From assembly GCF_900289175.1 (NCBI RefSeq), contig NZ_LT985747.1:474005-538004 (forward strand): a DNA stretch of 64,000 nucleotides. Reading direction: 5' to 3'. Origin of the DNA: Paenibacillus faecalis. Lineage in GTDB: Bacteria > Bacillota > Bacilli > Paenibacillales > Paenibacillaceae. Below are positions 25,395 through 34,032 of this stretch, in pieces (the first letter of the stretch is position 1; the number at the start of each line of letters is the position of its first letter). The notes beneath the pieces are model-generated. The model searched no databases. It was not told the origin of the DNA and saw only the letters and a program-made list of their open reading frames with translations. A program made the translations under genes and the position numbers.

Positions 25395-26501
25395 CTAGCT
25401 CCCTTTCGAGCCAGCCATCCTTCGTATTCCGCGAACGATGAACAACAGCAGAGGCAGCAGTAATCCAAAAATCAAAAAATAAGTAACCCAGATATGGGAG
25501 TCAAAATATTGCTGATAAGCGGTGTTGGGATAAATGATCGTTGACAAGGCCACCTGAATGAGTCCCAGCGGCAACACCAGCGGACGATAATCCTTTAAGT
25601 TGAATATATAGGCGATGGAAAGCGCCATAAAATACAGATACAGCGCAAATCTAAAGAATAGCGATATTAGCCACATGATCGCCATCACCACTTCGATTCG
25701 CTGTAGAAAATTTCCGATATTGATTTTCTGAGCGATCATATAGCTTGGGAATGCACTTTGTGAAATAATCTCAGGGCCGAATACCAGAATCGACAAGGCC
25801 ACAATTAAAGCAATGACGAGCCCACCAATCAGGCTCCCCACGAGAAAGGCTTTTCTCGCTTTTTCGGGCTGATTGGTGTTAGGACCGTGAATCATTAGCA
25901 TTAAAAATTGAGGAAGAAACACCGTGGCGAGAAAGGAGAGCACAGCCGGCCAAATAGGCCCCATTCCCCTTTCAAGTACAGGCTGAACATTTTCCAGCTC
26001 AATACGGGACGGTATTAAAATAACCAGCGAAATATAGATCAGCATAAACCAAGGGAACATCAGCTCGGCTGTTCGGGCTAAAGCCTCCAGTCCGAGCTTT
26101 ACCCCTCTAACTATAACAACGGCAAATAAGATATTGACCGCTTGTATTGGAGTTTCAGGCATGATCTGAGTCGTCAAAAAGCTCCCGACATAATATAACA
26201 CTCTAGGAGCAAGAAAGATTAAAATAATGGTGATCAGCAAAGAGAGAACCTTCCCCGGCCACTTTCCAAAAGCTTTCTCCATCATCTGAATTAGATTCAT
26301 GTTGGGAAATAGTAAAGTTAATGCGTTATATAGCAGGGTAATACCAAGCCCGCAACCGACTCCGATGAGAGACGCAATCCAGGCATCCTGCTTCGCGATG
26401 GCAGCTATATTTGACGGAATGACCAAAATAGCGCTGCCGATCGTGAAAAAAGTCGTTAGAATTGTGAATTGTCTTCCCGTTATTTTTATTTTTTCATCCA
26501 C
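25395..26501 (-). CDS. gerB: Spore germination receptor permease subunit (GerB/GerKB family)
   Basis: 368 residues with ten predicted membrane helices, of the amino-acid/polyamine permease-like GerB family. It starts with 'KITGRQFTILTTFFTIGSAI' and contains 'GPNTNQPEKARKAFLVGSLI'. GerB subunits bind the germinant in the spore inner membrane. It is the last gene of a four-gene A-C-small-B operon. Family membership is certain; which germinant receptor it represents is not, so the symbol is generic. Confidence 0.9.
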   Translation of the reverse strand: MDEKIKITGRQFTILTTFFTIGSAILVIPSNIAAIAKQDAWIASLIGVGCGLGITLLYNALTLLFPNMNLIQMMEKAFGKWPGKVLSLLITIILIFLAPRVLYYVGSFLTTQIMPETPIQAVNILFAVVIVRGVKLGLEALARTAELMFPWFMLIYISLVILIPSRIELENVQPVLERGMGPIWPAVLSFLATVFLPQFLMLMIHGPNTNQPEKARKAFLVGSLIGGLVIALIVALSILVFGPEIISQSAFPSYMIAQKINIGNFLQRIEVVMAIMWLISLFFRFALYLYFMALSIAYIFNLKDYRPLVLPLGLIQVALSTIIYPNTAYQQYFDSHIWVTYFLIFGLLLPLLLFIVRGIRRMAGSKGS

Positions 26502-26520
26502 CTAAGTTCACCTCTTGTCG

Positions 26521-26760
26521 TCAGACGATCAGACCGATTGCGGCCAATAAATCACTGATCGGTTTAAATATAAGCGTGATCCATTCCAACGGGCTCGGAA
26601 CATTGCGATTGATTTGGACTGTGATCCCTGCAGCAAGACCAAAAAGCAATAGTACAGAGAAAGCCCAGAGCTCCTTTTTTTGTTTATTTTGAAATAAAGA
26701 GGGGACCTCTCGCCAAGCAATGAACGCACCAACCGCAATGATGATCGCAACACCTGTCAT
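26521..26760 (-). CDS. Small membrane protein within the germinant receptor operon
   Basis: 79 residues with hydrophobic segments at about 3-15, 32-50 and 59-79. It lies between gerC and gerB with gaps of only 6 and 19 bp. Some germinant receptors have a small accessory 'D' subunit of about this size with two membrane helices; position and size suggest such a role, but the family match is not proven. Confidence 0.65.
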   Translation of the reverse strand: MTGVAIIIAVGAFIAWREVPSLFQNKQKKELWAFSVLLLFGLAAGITVQINRNVPSPLEWITLIFKPISDLLAAIGLIV

Positions 26761-26766
26761 ACCGGC

Positions 26767-27969
26767 TTACTCCTTTATATAGTTCAGAAATGAATCGCTA
26801 GCCTTTCCAAATTTTCGAATCTTTATATTGATATCAAAATCGACCAGAAGCTCGGTAAAGTATCGCTCATCCCAGTCGTTTCTCATCTCCTTCCACGCTT
26901 TCGGATCAGCTTGCCGAATCGCCTCACCAAAACCGAAAATGTCTGAACGAAACGTTTTCTGCGCCTTCTTGATGGCTGATTCCATGAGCAGCTTGATTTT
27001 GGCTTCTGCTGCTTGTTCAATGTTCTTGATCGTTTCCTGGCTCTCCAGTTCCACATTCCTGGCCTCTACCTCAGCGACGTTATGCTCCGAATGAATGGTA
27101 ATCTTTACGCGAGGCTTTCCCTCTTCAACGTGACCCTTTATATCGGACTTCGTACGAATCGTCTCTAAAACAACCTTACCGCCTCCAGGATAATCCACAT
27201 GACCAACCGTACTTTTCACGTTTCCCCGAATATAGTTAAACCCTTTACTCTCATTCTCGCTTAACCAGCCAATCATCTTGTCTTTCTTAAATGCTGCAAG
27301 CATGGAGCCTTTCAATTCGGTAGGGGTATATATATTTTCAACGTTTTTCTGTGTGGCTCCCACCTCCCTGTCTCCCTCAATAAGGAGTCCCGACAAGACA
27401 GGATGCTTGCCATCACTAATAAGATCCCTGATCACTTCATCCAGCGTTTCTGTCAAGCTGGGAGACCAATATTTCTCAGATGTTTCCAAAGTAGCAAACA
27501 ATTTGTTCGCTGGAACCTTCTCCAGCGGCGTCAACACCTTCAACACCTCTTCCGGTGTACTGTCATGTGTTACCACGAGGTAATAATCAGAGCGAAATTC
27601 ATGATCCCGATACATTAAATCCAAACTTTCGGCAATGCCTTCCTTAGCCAGCGTTTCTCCGATAAGAAGCATTCTCAGATGAGAAATATAAATTTTTCGC
27701 GGACTAAGAATACTCATTCTTCGAATAGCTTCTATGACGGTATCCCCTTCCTCTGTATACAAAATAGCCGGAGCCAAGCCCCCTCCCTTATCAGCTGTCA
27801 CTTCTTTCGGATTGACCACTTGGATCGATACCCGGTATCGATCTCCCACCTTGTCGATTCCCATGCCCATAGCGATAGCGAGCTCATTCAATTCCCGGCG
27901 GTTCCAGCATCCGGTAAGAAAAGAGATCACAAAAAGAATCAAGATCAGGCTCTTTACATACCGTTTCAT
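26767..27969 (-). CDS. gerC: Spore germination lipoprotein, Ger(x)C family
   Basis: 400 residues. The signal peptide MKRYVKSLILILFVISFLTG is followed by Cys21 (lipobox LTGC), then WNRRELNELAIAMGMGIDK, which is the family hallmark. GerC subunits sit on the outer face of the spore inner membrane and complete the A-B-C receptor. It follows gerA by 25 bp and precedes the small membrane protein gene. Confidence 0.92.
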   Translation of the reverse strand: MKRYVKSLILILFVISFLTGCWNRRELNELAIAMGMGIDKVGDRYRVSIQVVNPKEVTADKGGGLAPAILYTEEGDTVIEAIRRMSILSPRKIYISHLRMLLIGETLAKEGIAESLDLMYRDHEFRSDYYLVVTHDSTPEEVLKVLTPLEKVPANKLFATLETSEKYWSPSLTETLDEVIRDLISDGKHPVLSGLLIEGDREVGATQKNVENIYTPTELKGSMLAAFKKDKMIGWLSENESKGFNYIRGNVKSTVGHVDYPGGGKVVLETIRTKSDIKGHVEEGKPRVKITIHSEHNVAEVEARNVELESQETIKNIEQAAEAKIKLLMESAIKKAQKTFRSDIFGFGEAIRQADPKAWKEMRNDWDERYFTELLVDFDINIKIRKFGKASDSFLNYIKE

Positions 27970-27994
27970 CCCGGTTCACATGCCTCCTTCCACG

Positions 27995-29584
27995 TTATTT
28001 TTGCTCTTTGTCGTGATGATCTTGCCGCCTGATATTTTTATCATTGCTTAACCGTGGGCGGGAAAACATCCAGTTGTGAGGGAACCGAAACAAAGCATCC
28101 TTATTATCCGTTGTAACCAAAGGTGCAAGGGGAGACATATAGGGCGTACCGAAGGTTCTCAGACTGCAAAGGTGCAGAACAAGAGCCATACAACCTACGA
28201 AAATACCGAATATTCCGAAGGAGGCAGCAAGCCCCATAATCGGAAAACGCATCAGTCGAAAAGCGATAGACATGTTATATGCAGGCAGCACAAAACTGGA
28301 TATTGCCGTAATCGAAACGACGATAACCATGGCGGCGGAGATAATTCCGGCCTCAACAGCCGCTTGTCCAATCACAAGCGTACCAACGATGGAGACAGCC
28401 GATCCAATGTATTTAGGCATTCGAACTCCGGCTTCACGCAATATTTCAAACGTAAGTTCCATCAAGAGCGCCTCGATAAAGGCGGGAAACGGAACATCTT
28501 CACGTTGGGCTGCAAGACCGATCAATAAATTGGTCGGTATCATTTCCTGATGAAATGTAGTGACAGCAATATAGACCGACGGGGCCAGAAGAGAGATAAT
28601 AGCTCCGGCATAGCGAAGGAAGCGGATAAAGCTGCTGATATCTGTTCGCTGATAATAATCTTCCGCAGCATTCATGAAAGAGACAAACGGTGCAGGGACG
28701 ATCAGTACAAACGGAGTTCCATCAACCAGAATGGCTACCTTTCCTTCCAAAAGCTCCGCAGCAATAACATCAGGACGTTCGGAGTTATACACTGTAGGAA
28801 AAGGAGTCGCCGTTTTATCCTGAATCAATTCCTCAATATAACCGCTCTCCAAAATAGCATCAATATCGATGCGATCCAGCCTAGCATGAACTTCACCGAC
28901 AACTTTCTCATTCACTATGCCCTTGATATACATAATGCCTATATCTGTTTGAGATACACGACCGATTTGCTTGGATTCCAGCCAAAGACGAGGGTCTTTG
29001 ATTTTACGCCGAATCAATGCTGTATTGGTTCGCAGTGATTCTGAAAAAGCCTCACGCGGCCCACGAACCACATTCTCTATTGAAGATTCAGTAACGCCCC
29101 GATCTCTCCATCCACGTACACTCGCTATAATCCCTTTCGACTCCCCATCGATAAGAATAATCGCATCGCCAGACAATAGCGAATGATATAACTTTTCAAA
29201 ATCGGTCAGGTCGCGAATATCGCCAAACGTTAAATCTTCATCTTTCAACCTTTGTATAATGTGGGATGAGGAAACAGCTTTCTGACTGCCTGAATCGATA
29301 TCTTCCTCTTCTTTTTGCATTAAAGATTCCATAATATAATCGTTGATTACTTTTCCATCCGCCAACCCGTCGATAAATAAAATCGCAATCATTCGGCCAT
29401 TTGCCGGACCATACGGTATCTTTCTTATGATCAGATCTGAGCTGTGGCCAAGGCTTTTTTGAATTTTCTGTACGTTCTGCTCCAGATCATTGCTCAATTT
29501 CTGATCAGAATCATCGGCATGATTATCACTGTTGATGTCAGGAGTTTGTTTCGTTTTATGCGGTTTTCTTTTTCGAAAAATCAT
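27995..29584 (-). CDS. gerA: Spore germination receptor subunit GerA family
   Basis: 529 residues. An N-terminal cytoplasmic part (Lys/Asp-rich, then 'DLIIRKIPYGPANGRMIAIL') is followed by a C-terminal membrane region of about five helices with the conserved 'LLEGKVAILVDGTPFVLIVP' and 'PFPAFIEALLMELTFEILRE'. I chose ATG 29584 (MIFRKRKPHK) because GAGAGGAAG precedes it; upstream in-frame Met codons lack such a site. First gene of the germination operon, expected to be expressed in the forespore. Confidence 0.92.
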   Translation of the reverse strand: MIFRKRKPHKTKQTPDINSDNHADDSDQKLSNDLEQNVQKIQKSLGHSSDLIIRKIPYGPANGRMIAILFIDGLADGKVINDYIMESLMQKEEEDIDSGSQKAVSSSHIIQRLKDEDLTFGDIRDLTDFEKLYHSLLSGDAIILIDGESKGIIASVRGWRDRGVTESSIENVVRGPREAFSESLRTNTALIRRKIKDPRLWLESKQIGRVSQTDIGIMYIKGIVNEKVVGEVHARLDRIDIDAILESGYIEELIQDKTATPFPTVYNSERPDVIAAELLEGKVAILVDGTPFVLIVPAPFVSFMNAAEDYYQRTDISSFIRFLRYAGAIISLLAPSVYIAVTTFHQEMIPTNLLIGLAAQREDVPFPAFIEALLMELTFEILREAGVRMPKYIGSAVSIVGTLVIGQAAVEAGIISAAMVIVVSITAISSFVLPAYNMSIAFRLMRFPIMGLAASFGIFGIFVGCMALVLHLCSLRTFGTPYMSPLAPLVTTDNKDALFRFPHNWMFSRPRLSNDKNIRRQDHHDKEQK

Positions 29585-29713
29585 GATGTTCTTCCTCTCA
29601 AGGATATCTTTTAACACCATTATTGCCTTAGCTGCTTTTGGTAAACCCCGGCAAAGAGGAAAAACACAACATATCATTTTGTGCATATCACCCGTCAATT
29701 ACTGAAAAATTGC

Positions 29714-29751
29714 AAAAAAAATACCCCGCAGTCATTTGCATGACATACGGG
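29714..29751 (-). terminator. Terminator of the eut operon
   Basis: On the minus strand CCCGTATGTCAT and ATGACTGCGGG pair (one bulged base, GCAA loop) and are followed by TATTTTTTTT. It lies downstream of eutH. Confidence 0.85.
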
Positions 29752-29837
29752 ACATCAATAGATGAACCCTAGATTATTCAGAGCGATTACCCTATATTTC
29801 GTCAAAACCAAAACTAACAAACATTGTCCGCCTTCTT

Positions 29838-30947
29838 CTATACAGCCTCTTGCGGCTCAGCCTCCGGCTTATCCACCATTTTCTTGGATATATAGATAGC
29901 AACAATGACTGCGGTGATTCCGCCAACGAGCTTTCCAACAATCATTGGGAAGATCATCTCTCTGGCTACCCCTGCCGTAAAACCAAGATGATCGCCAAGT
30001 ACAAAAGCGGCGGATACGGCAAAGGCCACGTTGATAACCTTTCCCCGGTTATCCATGTCTTTCATCATACCGAACATCGGGATCACATTGGCAAGCGTTG
30101 CTACCATTCCCGCTGCTGCGATCTCGTTCATACCAAGCATCTTGCCAAGCTTCATTAGCGGTTTGTTGAATACCTTCGTAATGACAAATACCATTGTAAA
30201 AGCACCGGCGAGCACGATGGCAATGTCACCCACAATTTTGATGCCTTCTTCAATTGGAGCCATGCCCGGTATAATCGTCATACCCGTCAGCTGCTCCGTA
30301 ATGCCAGCAGCCAGTCCAAGCGTTGCCACGATGACGATGAATTTTCCGAATATTGTAAAACCCTTGATCATACCTTGCGGGATTTTCCATAAGCCCAGCA
30401 CAATAAGCAAAGCGAACAGGATGATTGGAACCAGATTAGAAAGGATCATCCCGATGGAGAAACCCGCCACCAACCCTCCAATTAAACATCCAATCGGAAT
30501 GGTGACAATGCCCGCCAAAACACCAGTGGCCAAAAATCTGTGATCTTCCTTTTTAATAATGCCCAGCGCCACCGGAATGATAAATACAATCGTAGGCCCC
30601 AGCATGGCCCCCAGAATTGTGCCAGCGAACAATCCGGCTTCAGGATTCTGGGCCAGCTCAAGAGCGAGTGAATATCCACCCATATCATTAGCCAGCAGCG
30701 TAGTTGCGAACATCGCAGGGTCCGCTCCTAACGCTGTATACAGCGGAACGACGATCGGGCTTAACACATCTGCCAATACCGGAGATAAGGAGATAATCCC
30801 TACCATAGCCAGTGTTAAGGAACCCATAGCCATGATCCCCTCGTCAAATTGTTGGCCCAAACCGAATTTGTTCCCGATGCACTTGTCGATGGCACCAAGA
30901 ATCATGAAAATAACCATACCATATATGATAATTTCGTTTATTTCCAC
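29838..30947 (-). CDS. eutH: Ethanolamine transporter EutH
   Basis: Integral membrane protein of 369 residues with about ten helices that brings ethanolamine into the cell. The GTG at 30947 (then EINEIIIYGMVIFMILGAID) is the likely start: GGAGGAG lies seven bases before it and the product then aligns with the usual EutH N-terminus. An in-frame ATG at 30986 would add 13 charged residues. Family blocks include 'ATTLLANDMGGYSLALELAQ' and 'FVLGDHLGFTAGVA'. It is the last gene of the eut locus. Confidence 0.92.
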   Translation of the reverse strand: MEINEIIIYGMVIFMILGAIDKCIGNKFGLGQQFDEGIMAMGSLTLAMVGIISLSPVLADVLSPIVVPLYTALGADPAMFATTLLANDMGGYSLALELAQNPEAGLFAGTILGAMLGPTIVFIIPVALGIIKKEDHRFLATGVLAGIVTIPIGCLIGGLVAGFSIGMILSNLVPIILFALLIVLGLWKIPQGMIKGFTIFGKFIVIVATLGLAAGITEQLTGMTIIPGMAPIEEGIKIVGDIAIVLAGAFTMVFVITKVFNKPLMKLGKMLGMNEIAAAGMVATLANVIPMFGMMKDMDNRGKVINVAFAVSAAFVLGDHLGFTAGVAREMIFPMIVGKLVGGITAVIVAIYISKKMVDKPEAEPQEAV

Positions 30948-31061
30948 GAATGTGCTCCTCCATTCTTTTTCCAAACTTGACTCCAATCATGCCAAGGTTC
31001 ATTTTTTGAAACTCTGCCGCTCGTATCTTGTTGCTGATGCGTTCTACCACTTCCATTTGAG

Positions 31062-31337
31062 TTATTCATGGTTCATCTCAATGGAATCGACGATCCCTAC
31101 AATAACTGCATCAACCGGTACGTCCGAGCCGGTGAGTGATGCTCTGGCAGCGCTTCCTGTCGTCACCAGCACCGTATCACCAATACCGGCTCCCGCATTG
31201 TCCGCGGCCACAAAATAGTCGAGATTCTCAGAAGCATCATTATACGATAACGGCTTGACCACCAAGAAGGTTAGACCATTCAGCTTGCTGTCTTTGCGGG
31301 TAGCCCATAAGCTTCCCATAATTTGTCCCACAATCAT
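31062..31337 (-). CDS. eutN: Microcompartment vertex protein EutN/CcmL family
   Basis: 91-residue OB-fold protein that forms pentamers capping the vertices of the microcompartment. Recognised from MIVGQIMGSLWATRKDSKL, 'LDYFVAADNAGAGIGDTVLV' and 'TGSAARASL', with 'PVDAVIVGIVDSIE' at the end. The length is normal. It lies between the uncharacterised eut protein gene and eutH. Confidence 0.93.
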   Translation of the reverse strand: MIVGQIMGSLWATRKDSKLNGLTFLVVKPLSYNDASENLDYFVAADNAGAGIGDTVLVTTGSAARASLTGSDVPVDAVIVGIVDSIEMNHE

Positions 31338-31352
31338 AGCTTCACCTCGCCG

Positions 31353-32048
31353 TTATCTTCTATGAACCTCAATTTTCTGCATGCGTAAATAATCCTGCGC
31401 CAGCGGAGTAATGATACTGTTTTTATCGATTACAATCTGTTTTTGCAGACGGTATTTTTTCAGGTCGGCTTCGGTAATGACTTTGCGGTTCAGCACTTCC
31501 GGCTGTGTAACCATCTTCTCATGTTGAGCAGCACATAACGACTGCTGAACCTGCTCCACTCGCCCTTCCTGCAAACAAGTCGCCAGCAACTCCGACTCTT
31601 TAACGAGCTGGATGCCGTAACTGCTCAGCTTGTTTGCAAATCCGTCATACAGCTTGTACAACAACACTGGGGCAGTTGACTTGTATCTTCGGTAAAGCAG
31701 CCCTTCTTCCAGGACGATAACCTGTTTGCCCTTCAAAAGCATTGTCAAGATGAATCGCTCACGCTGGCCGGCACTGATACCCTGTGCAAGGTTGGACAGC
31801 AACTGAAGACACAGTTTCGGAAGGATCAGCACATCGCACTCTCTGAGTGACTCATCATAATATTGCACCTCAAAATGTTGATTTAATATGCTTTCCAGTT
31901 CCGTCACAGGCTCCGTAGCCATCAGGACCGCCATTTTTCTGGGCGCTTTAACCGTAGATTGTTTCCACTTTGCCTGCTCCAGCCTCTTGATCACTTCAGC
32001 TGTAACTGCTTCAATAATTGCCGCCCGGTCCAGAGCTTCAGCATTCAT
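31353..32048 (-). CDS. Uncharacterised ethanolamine-utilisation protein
   Basis: 231 residues. The N-terminus DRAAIIEAVTAEVIKRLEQA is an amphipathic helix of the kind that targets enzymes into microcompartments. After a Lys/Pro linker comes an alpha/beta domain ('RKMAVLMATEPVTELESI', 'CDVLILPKLCLQLLSNLAQG', 'KQVIVLEEGL') reminiscent of flavoprotein-like proteins. It ends in 'ITEADLKKYRLQKQIVIDKN', similar in style to the N-terminal part of EutT. I recall a family of this size confined to Firmicute eut loci at this position. No activity can be assigned. Confidence 0.7.
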   Translation of the reverse strand: MNAEALDRAAIIEAVTAEVIKRLEQAKWKQSTVKAPRKMAVLMATEPVTELESILNQHFEVQYYDESLRECDVLILPKLCLQLLSNLAQGISAGQRERFILTMLLKGKQVIVLEEGLLYRRYKSTAPVLLYKLYDGFANKLSSYGIQLVKESELLATCLQEGRVEQVQQSLCAAQHEKMVTQPEVLNRKVITEADLKKYRLQKQIVIDKNSIITPLAQDYLRMQKIEVHRR

Positions 32049-32065
32049 TTTTTAACACCCCTAAA

Positions 32066-32701
32066 CTAGATGCTCTTCTTCAAAATCTTTCCTTTGGTGC
32101 CTTTCGTAAAACCGCATGCGTTGGCCTCATCATAGTCAATATGCATGTATGTCTCATAATTTGGGCTGACACGAACAAGCACATCGTCAAAAATAAGCGG
32201 ACGTTTACCGTAAACTTTTACCTGTACGATTTCCCCGTTTTTTACGTTGTATTTCTCCGCATCCTCCGCTTTCACGTGAATATGCCGCTGGGCAGCGATT
32301 AATCCGCGTTCAAGCCGGATCATGCTGCTGCCTGAAGCGATCACGATCCCCGGCGTTCCTTCCAATTTGCCGCTTTCTCTTACTGGAACCGGTGTTCCCA
32401 GCACGACAGCATCCGTATGTGATATTTCAACCTGGGATTCCTTACGTTCCGGTCCGAGTACGACAACATTATGCAAAGATCCTTTGGGACCAATCAGCGT
32501 AACACGCTCCTTGCAGGCATATTGTCCGGGCTGAGAAAGATCCTTCGCCTTTGTCAATTGATATCCCTGACCAAACAGAGCGTCGATCGCCTCGCGATTC
32601 AAATGCACATGTTTACCGGATGCTTCGATCTCGATGCAAGCTTCTTCCTGCACGCGCTTCATTACTTCATCTATGATGCTATCTACCAGTTGATTATCCA
32701 C
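32066..32701 (-). CDS. eutD: Phosphotransacylase EutD (PduL type)
   Basis: Converts acetyl-CoA made by EutE into acetyl phosphate and recycles CoA inside the microcompartment. Two PduL domains are visible, with metal-ligand motifs 'ASGKHVHLNREAIDALFG' and 'AAQRHIHVKAEDAEKYNV', plus 'LGPERKESQVEISHTDAV'. The N-terminus (DNQLVDSIIDEVMKRVQEE) is an encapsulation-peptide-like helix. I favour GTG 32701, because GAGGTG overlapping the eutT stop lies seven bases upstream; an ATG at 32734 lies inside eutT. Confidence 0.9.
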   Translation of the reverse strand: MDNQLVDSIIDEVMKRVQEEACIEIEASGKHVHLNREAIDALFGQGYQLTKAKDLSQPGQYACKERVTLIGPKGSLHNVVVLGPERKESQVEISHTDAVVLGTPVPVRESGKLEGTPGIVIASGSSMIRLERGLIAAQRHIHVKAEDAEKYNVKNGEIVQVKVYGKRPLIFDDVLVRVSPNYETYMHIDYDEANACGFTKGTKGKILKKSI

Positions 32702-32711
32702 CAATTTCACC

Positions 32712-33512
32712 TCATGAATTGTACTGACCAACACGAATTCGGAACATGATGATCCAGAACAACGAAGACAGACGGTTCAGCGACCGGATGATGTCTTCAC
32801 GCTCAGTATCGCCGTGTTCCTTTTTAAATGCTTGATAAGCCAGCAGCTCTGTCTCTCTTGTCAATGTGCGCAACGCATTTATAGCAACAACCGCTTCGCC
32901 CATATCATAGCTGGGTTGAAAATGTTCCAAGCCAAAATATTTTTTGGGAAAATGAGACTGCTCACGCAGCTCCTTTGGTGTCATCCCAAGCAAGTAAAAT
33001 TCCTCAATATCTTCACTTAGCACTTCACAACGTACGATTCTTCTTACAAATTGCAAGATTTCTTCCAAATCATCGACCAGCTTGGTCATATTTAATTTAA
33101 AACAGCTGATTTGTGCTTCCAAAATTTTCGCTTCCAATGAGTCCAGTTTGCCGCGAAATAAAATCCGGGGATGATCTTTAAACACAAGCAGATTCCCATG
33201 CAGATGGGTCATATGCTCCGGTTTCGTTTCCAGAAATCCGCCGTATAAAGTGCGAAACCTTTTCTTTCCTTCAGGAGGTTGTTCAACGTTCAAATTTTTA
33301 GTGATTTGAAGCTTCACTTCCTTCTGAGGTGCTTTCGCTTCCACTTCGCTCTCAGGTGTATGCACATAACGCAGTTCTATCTGATGATCGGTCAAAAAGC
33401 TTTTGGCCGAAGGAGTCAGAATGGTGCCCGGCGCTGCTTCGTATACGGCAGCCTCCTTCATATTTCGATTGCGAAAGTGCCTGCGCAGCTCACTTTCCGT
33501 AACCACAGCCAT
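32712..33512 (-). CDS. eutT: Corrinoid adenosyltransferase EutT
   Basis: Makes adenosylcobalamin, the cofactor of ethanolamine ammonia-lyase, from ATP and cob(I)alamin. 266 residues. Recognised from 'RTLYGGFLETKPEHMTHLHG' and 'LLVFKDHPRILFRGKLDSLE', followed by an all-helical C-terminal half. The CCxxC metal-binding motif known from Salmonella EutT is not seen, so this may be the metal-independent subtype. It is preceded by a strong hairpin downstream of eutM and overlaps the region driving eutD. Confidence 0.85.
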   Translation of the reverse strand: MAVVTESELRRHFRNRNMKEAAVYEAAPGTILTPSAKSFLTDHQIELRYVHTPESEVEAKAPQKEVKLQITKNLNVEQPPEGKKRFRTLYGGFLETKPEHMTHLHGNLLVFKDHPRILFRGKLDSLEAKILEAQISCFKLNMTKLVDDLEEILQFVRRIVRCEVLSEDIEEFYLLGMTPKELREQSHFPKKYFGLEHFQPSYDMGEAVVAINALRTLTRETELLAYQAFKKEHGDTEREDIIRSLNRLSSLFWIIMFRIRVGQYNS

Positions 33513-33602
33513 ATTCTCACATCCTTTTCATGCGTGTACTTTTTCACACGCAGTCGTTCGAGCCGCTGACGATAGGAAAAATAGTCTAAAGCAGGTGAAG
33601 CC

Positions 33603-33629
33603 CAGGGTGCGGTTTGATGCCGCACCCTG
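33603..33629 (-). other. Strong intercistronic hairpin between eutM and eutT
   Basis: CAGGGTGCGG (33603-33612) pairs perfectly with CCGCACCCTG (33620-33629). No U-run follows on the minus strand. It probably stabilises the 3' end of a processed eutM message or attenuates downstream transcription, giving more shell protein than enzyme. A second small hairpin (GCGTGT/ACACGC, 33532-33551) follows. Confidence 0.6.
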
Positions 33630-33657
33630 CCCTCATCCCCTTATTTTGGATCAACAA

Positions 33658-33948
33658 TTATTCAGCAATCTTGGTCTTCGGAAGAATCGCATCCACTTCT
33701 GTGTGTGGTCTTGGAATCACATGAACGGACAACAATTCTCCAACTCGCTCAGCTGCCGCAGCACCTGCATCAGTAGCTGCCTTAACAGCGCCTACGTCAC
33801 CGCGAACCATAACCGTTACGAGACCTGCACCGATTTGCTCTTTACCGATCAATGTAACGTTAGCTGCTTTCACCATTGCGTCTGCTGCTTCGATTGCTCC
33901 TACCAAACCTTTTGTTTCTACCATTCCTAATGCGTTTGCGTTTGCCAT
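33658..33948 (-). CDS. eutM: Microcompartment shell protein EutM (BMC-H, PduA-like)
   Basis: 96-residue hexameric shell protein with a single BMC domain: [20 protein letters not shown], '[20 protein letters not shown]' and '[16 protein letters not shown]'. These hexamers tile the facets and carry the metabolite pore. An AGGAGG site precedes the ATG. It lies between eutE and eutT. Confidence 0.95.
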   Translation of the reverse strand: MANANALGMVETKGLVGAIEAADAMVKAANVTLIGKEQIGAGLVTVMVRGDVGAVKAATDAGAAAAERVGELLSVHVIPRPHTEVDAILPKTKIAE

Positions 33949-34032
33949 AATAAAATTCCTCCTAAAAATTTATGAATTGATTTATGATTAATTTTTGAAT
34001 CAACATGAATTGAGTTAGTATTGCTTTTTGAA

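Noticed and set aside
28550..29038. 162-codon plus-strand frame inside gerA
   Set aside because: Shadow of the gerA coding strand; no domain and no start signal.
33403..33930. 175-codon plus-strand frame opposite eutM/eutT
   Set aside because: It runs antisense to two clearly recognised eut genes, has Cys/Ser/His-rich composition and no ribosome binding site.
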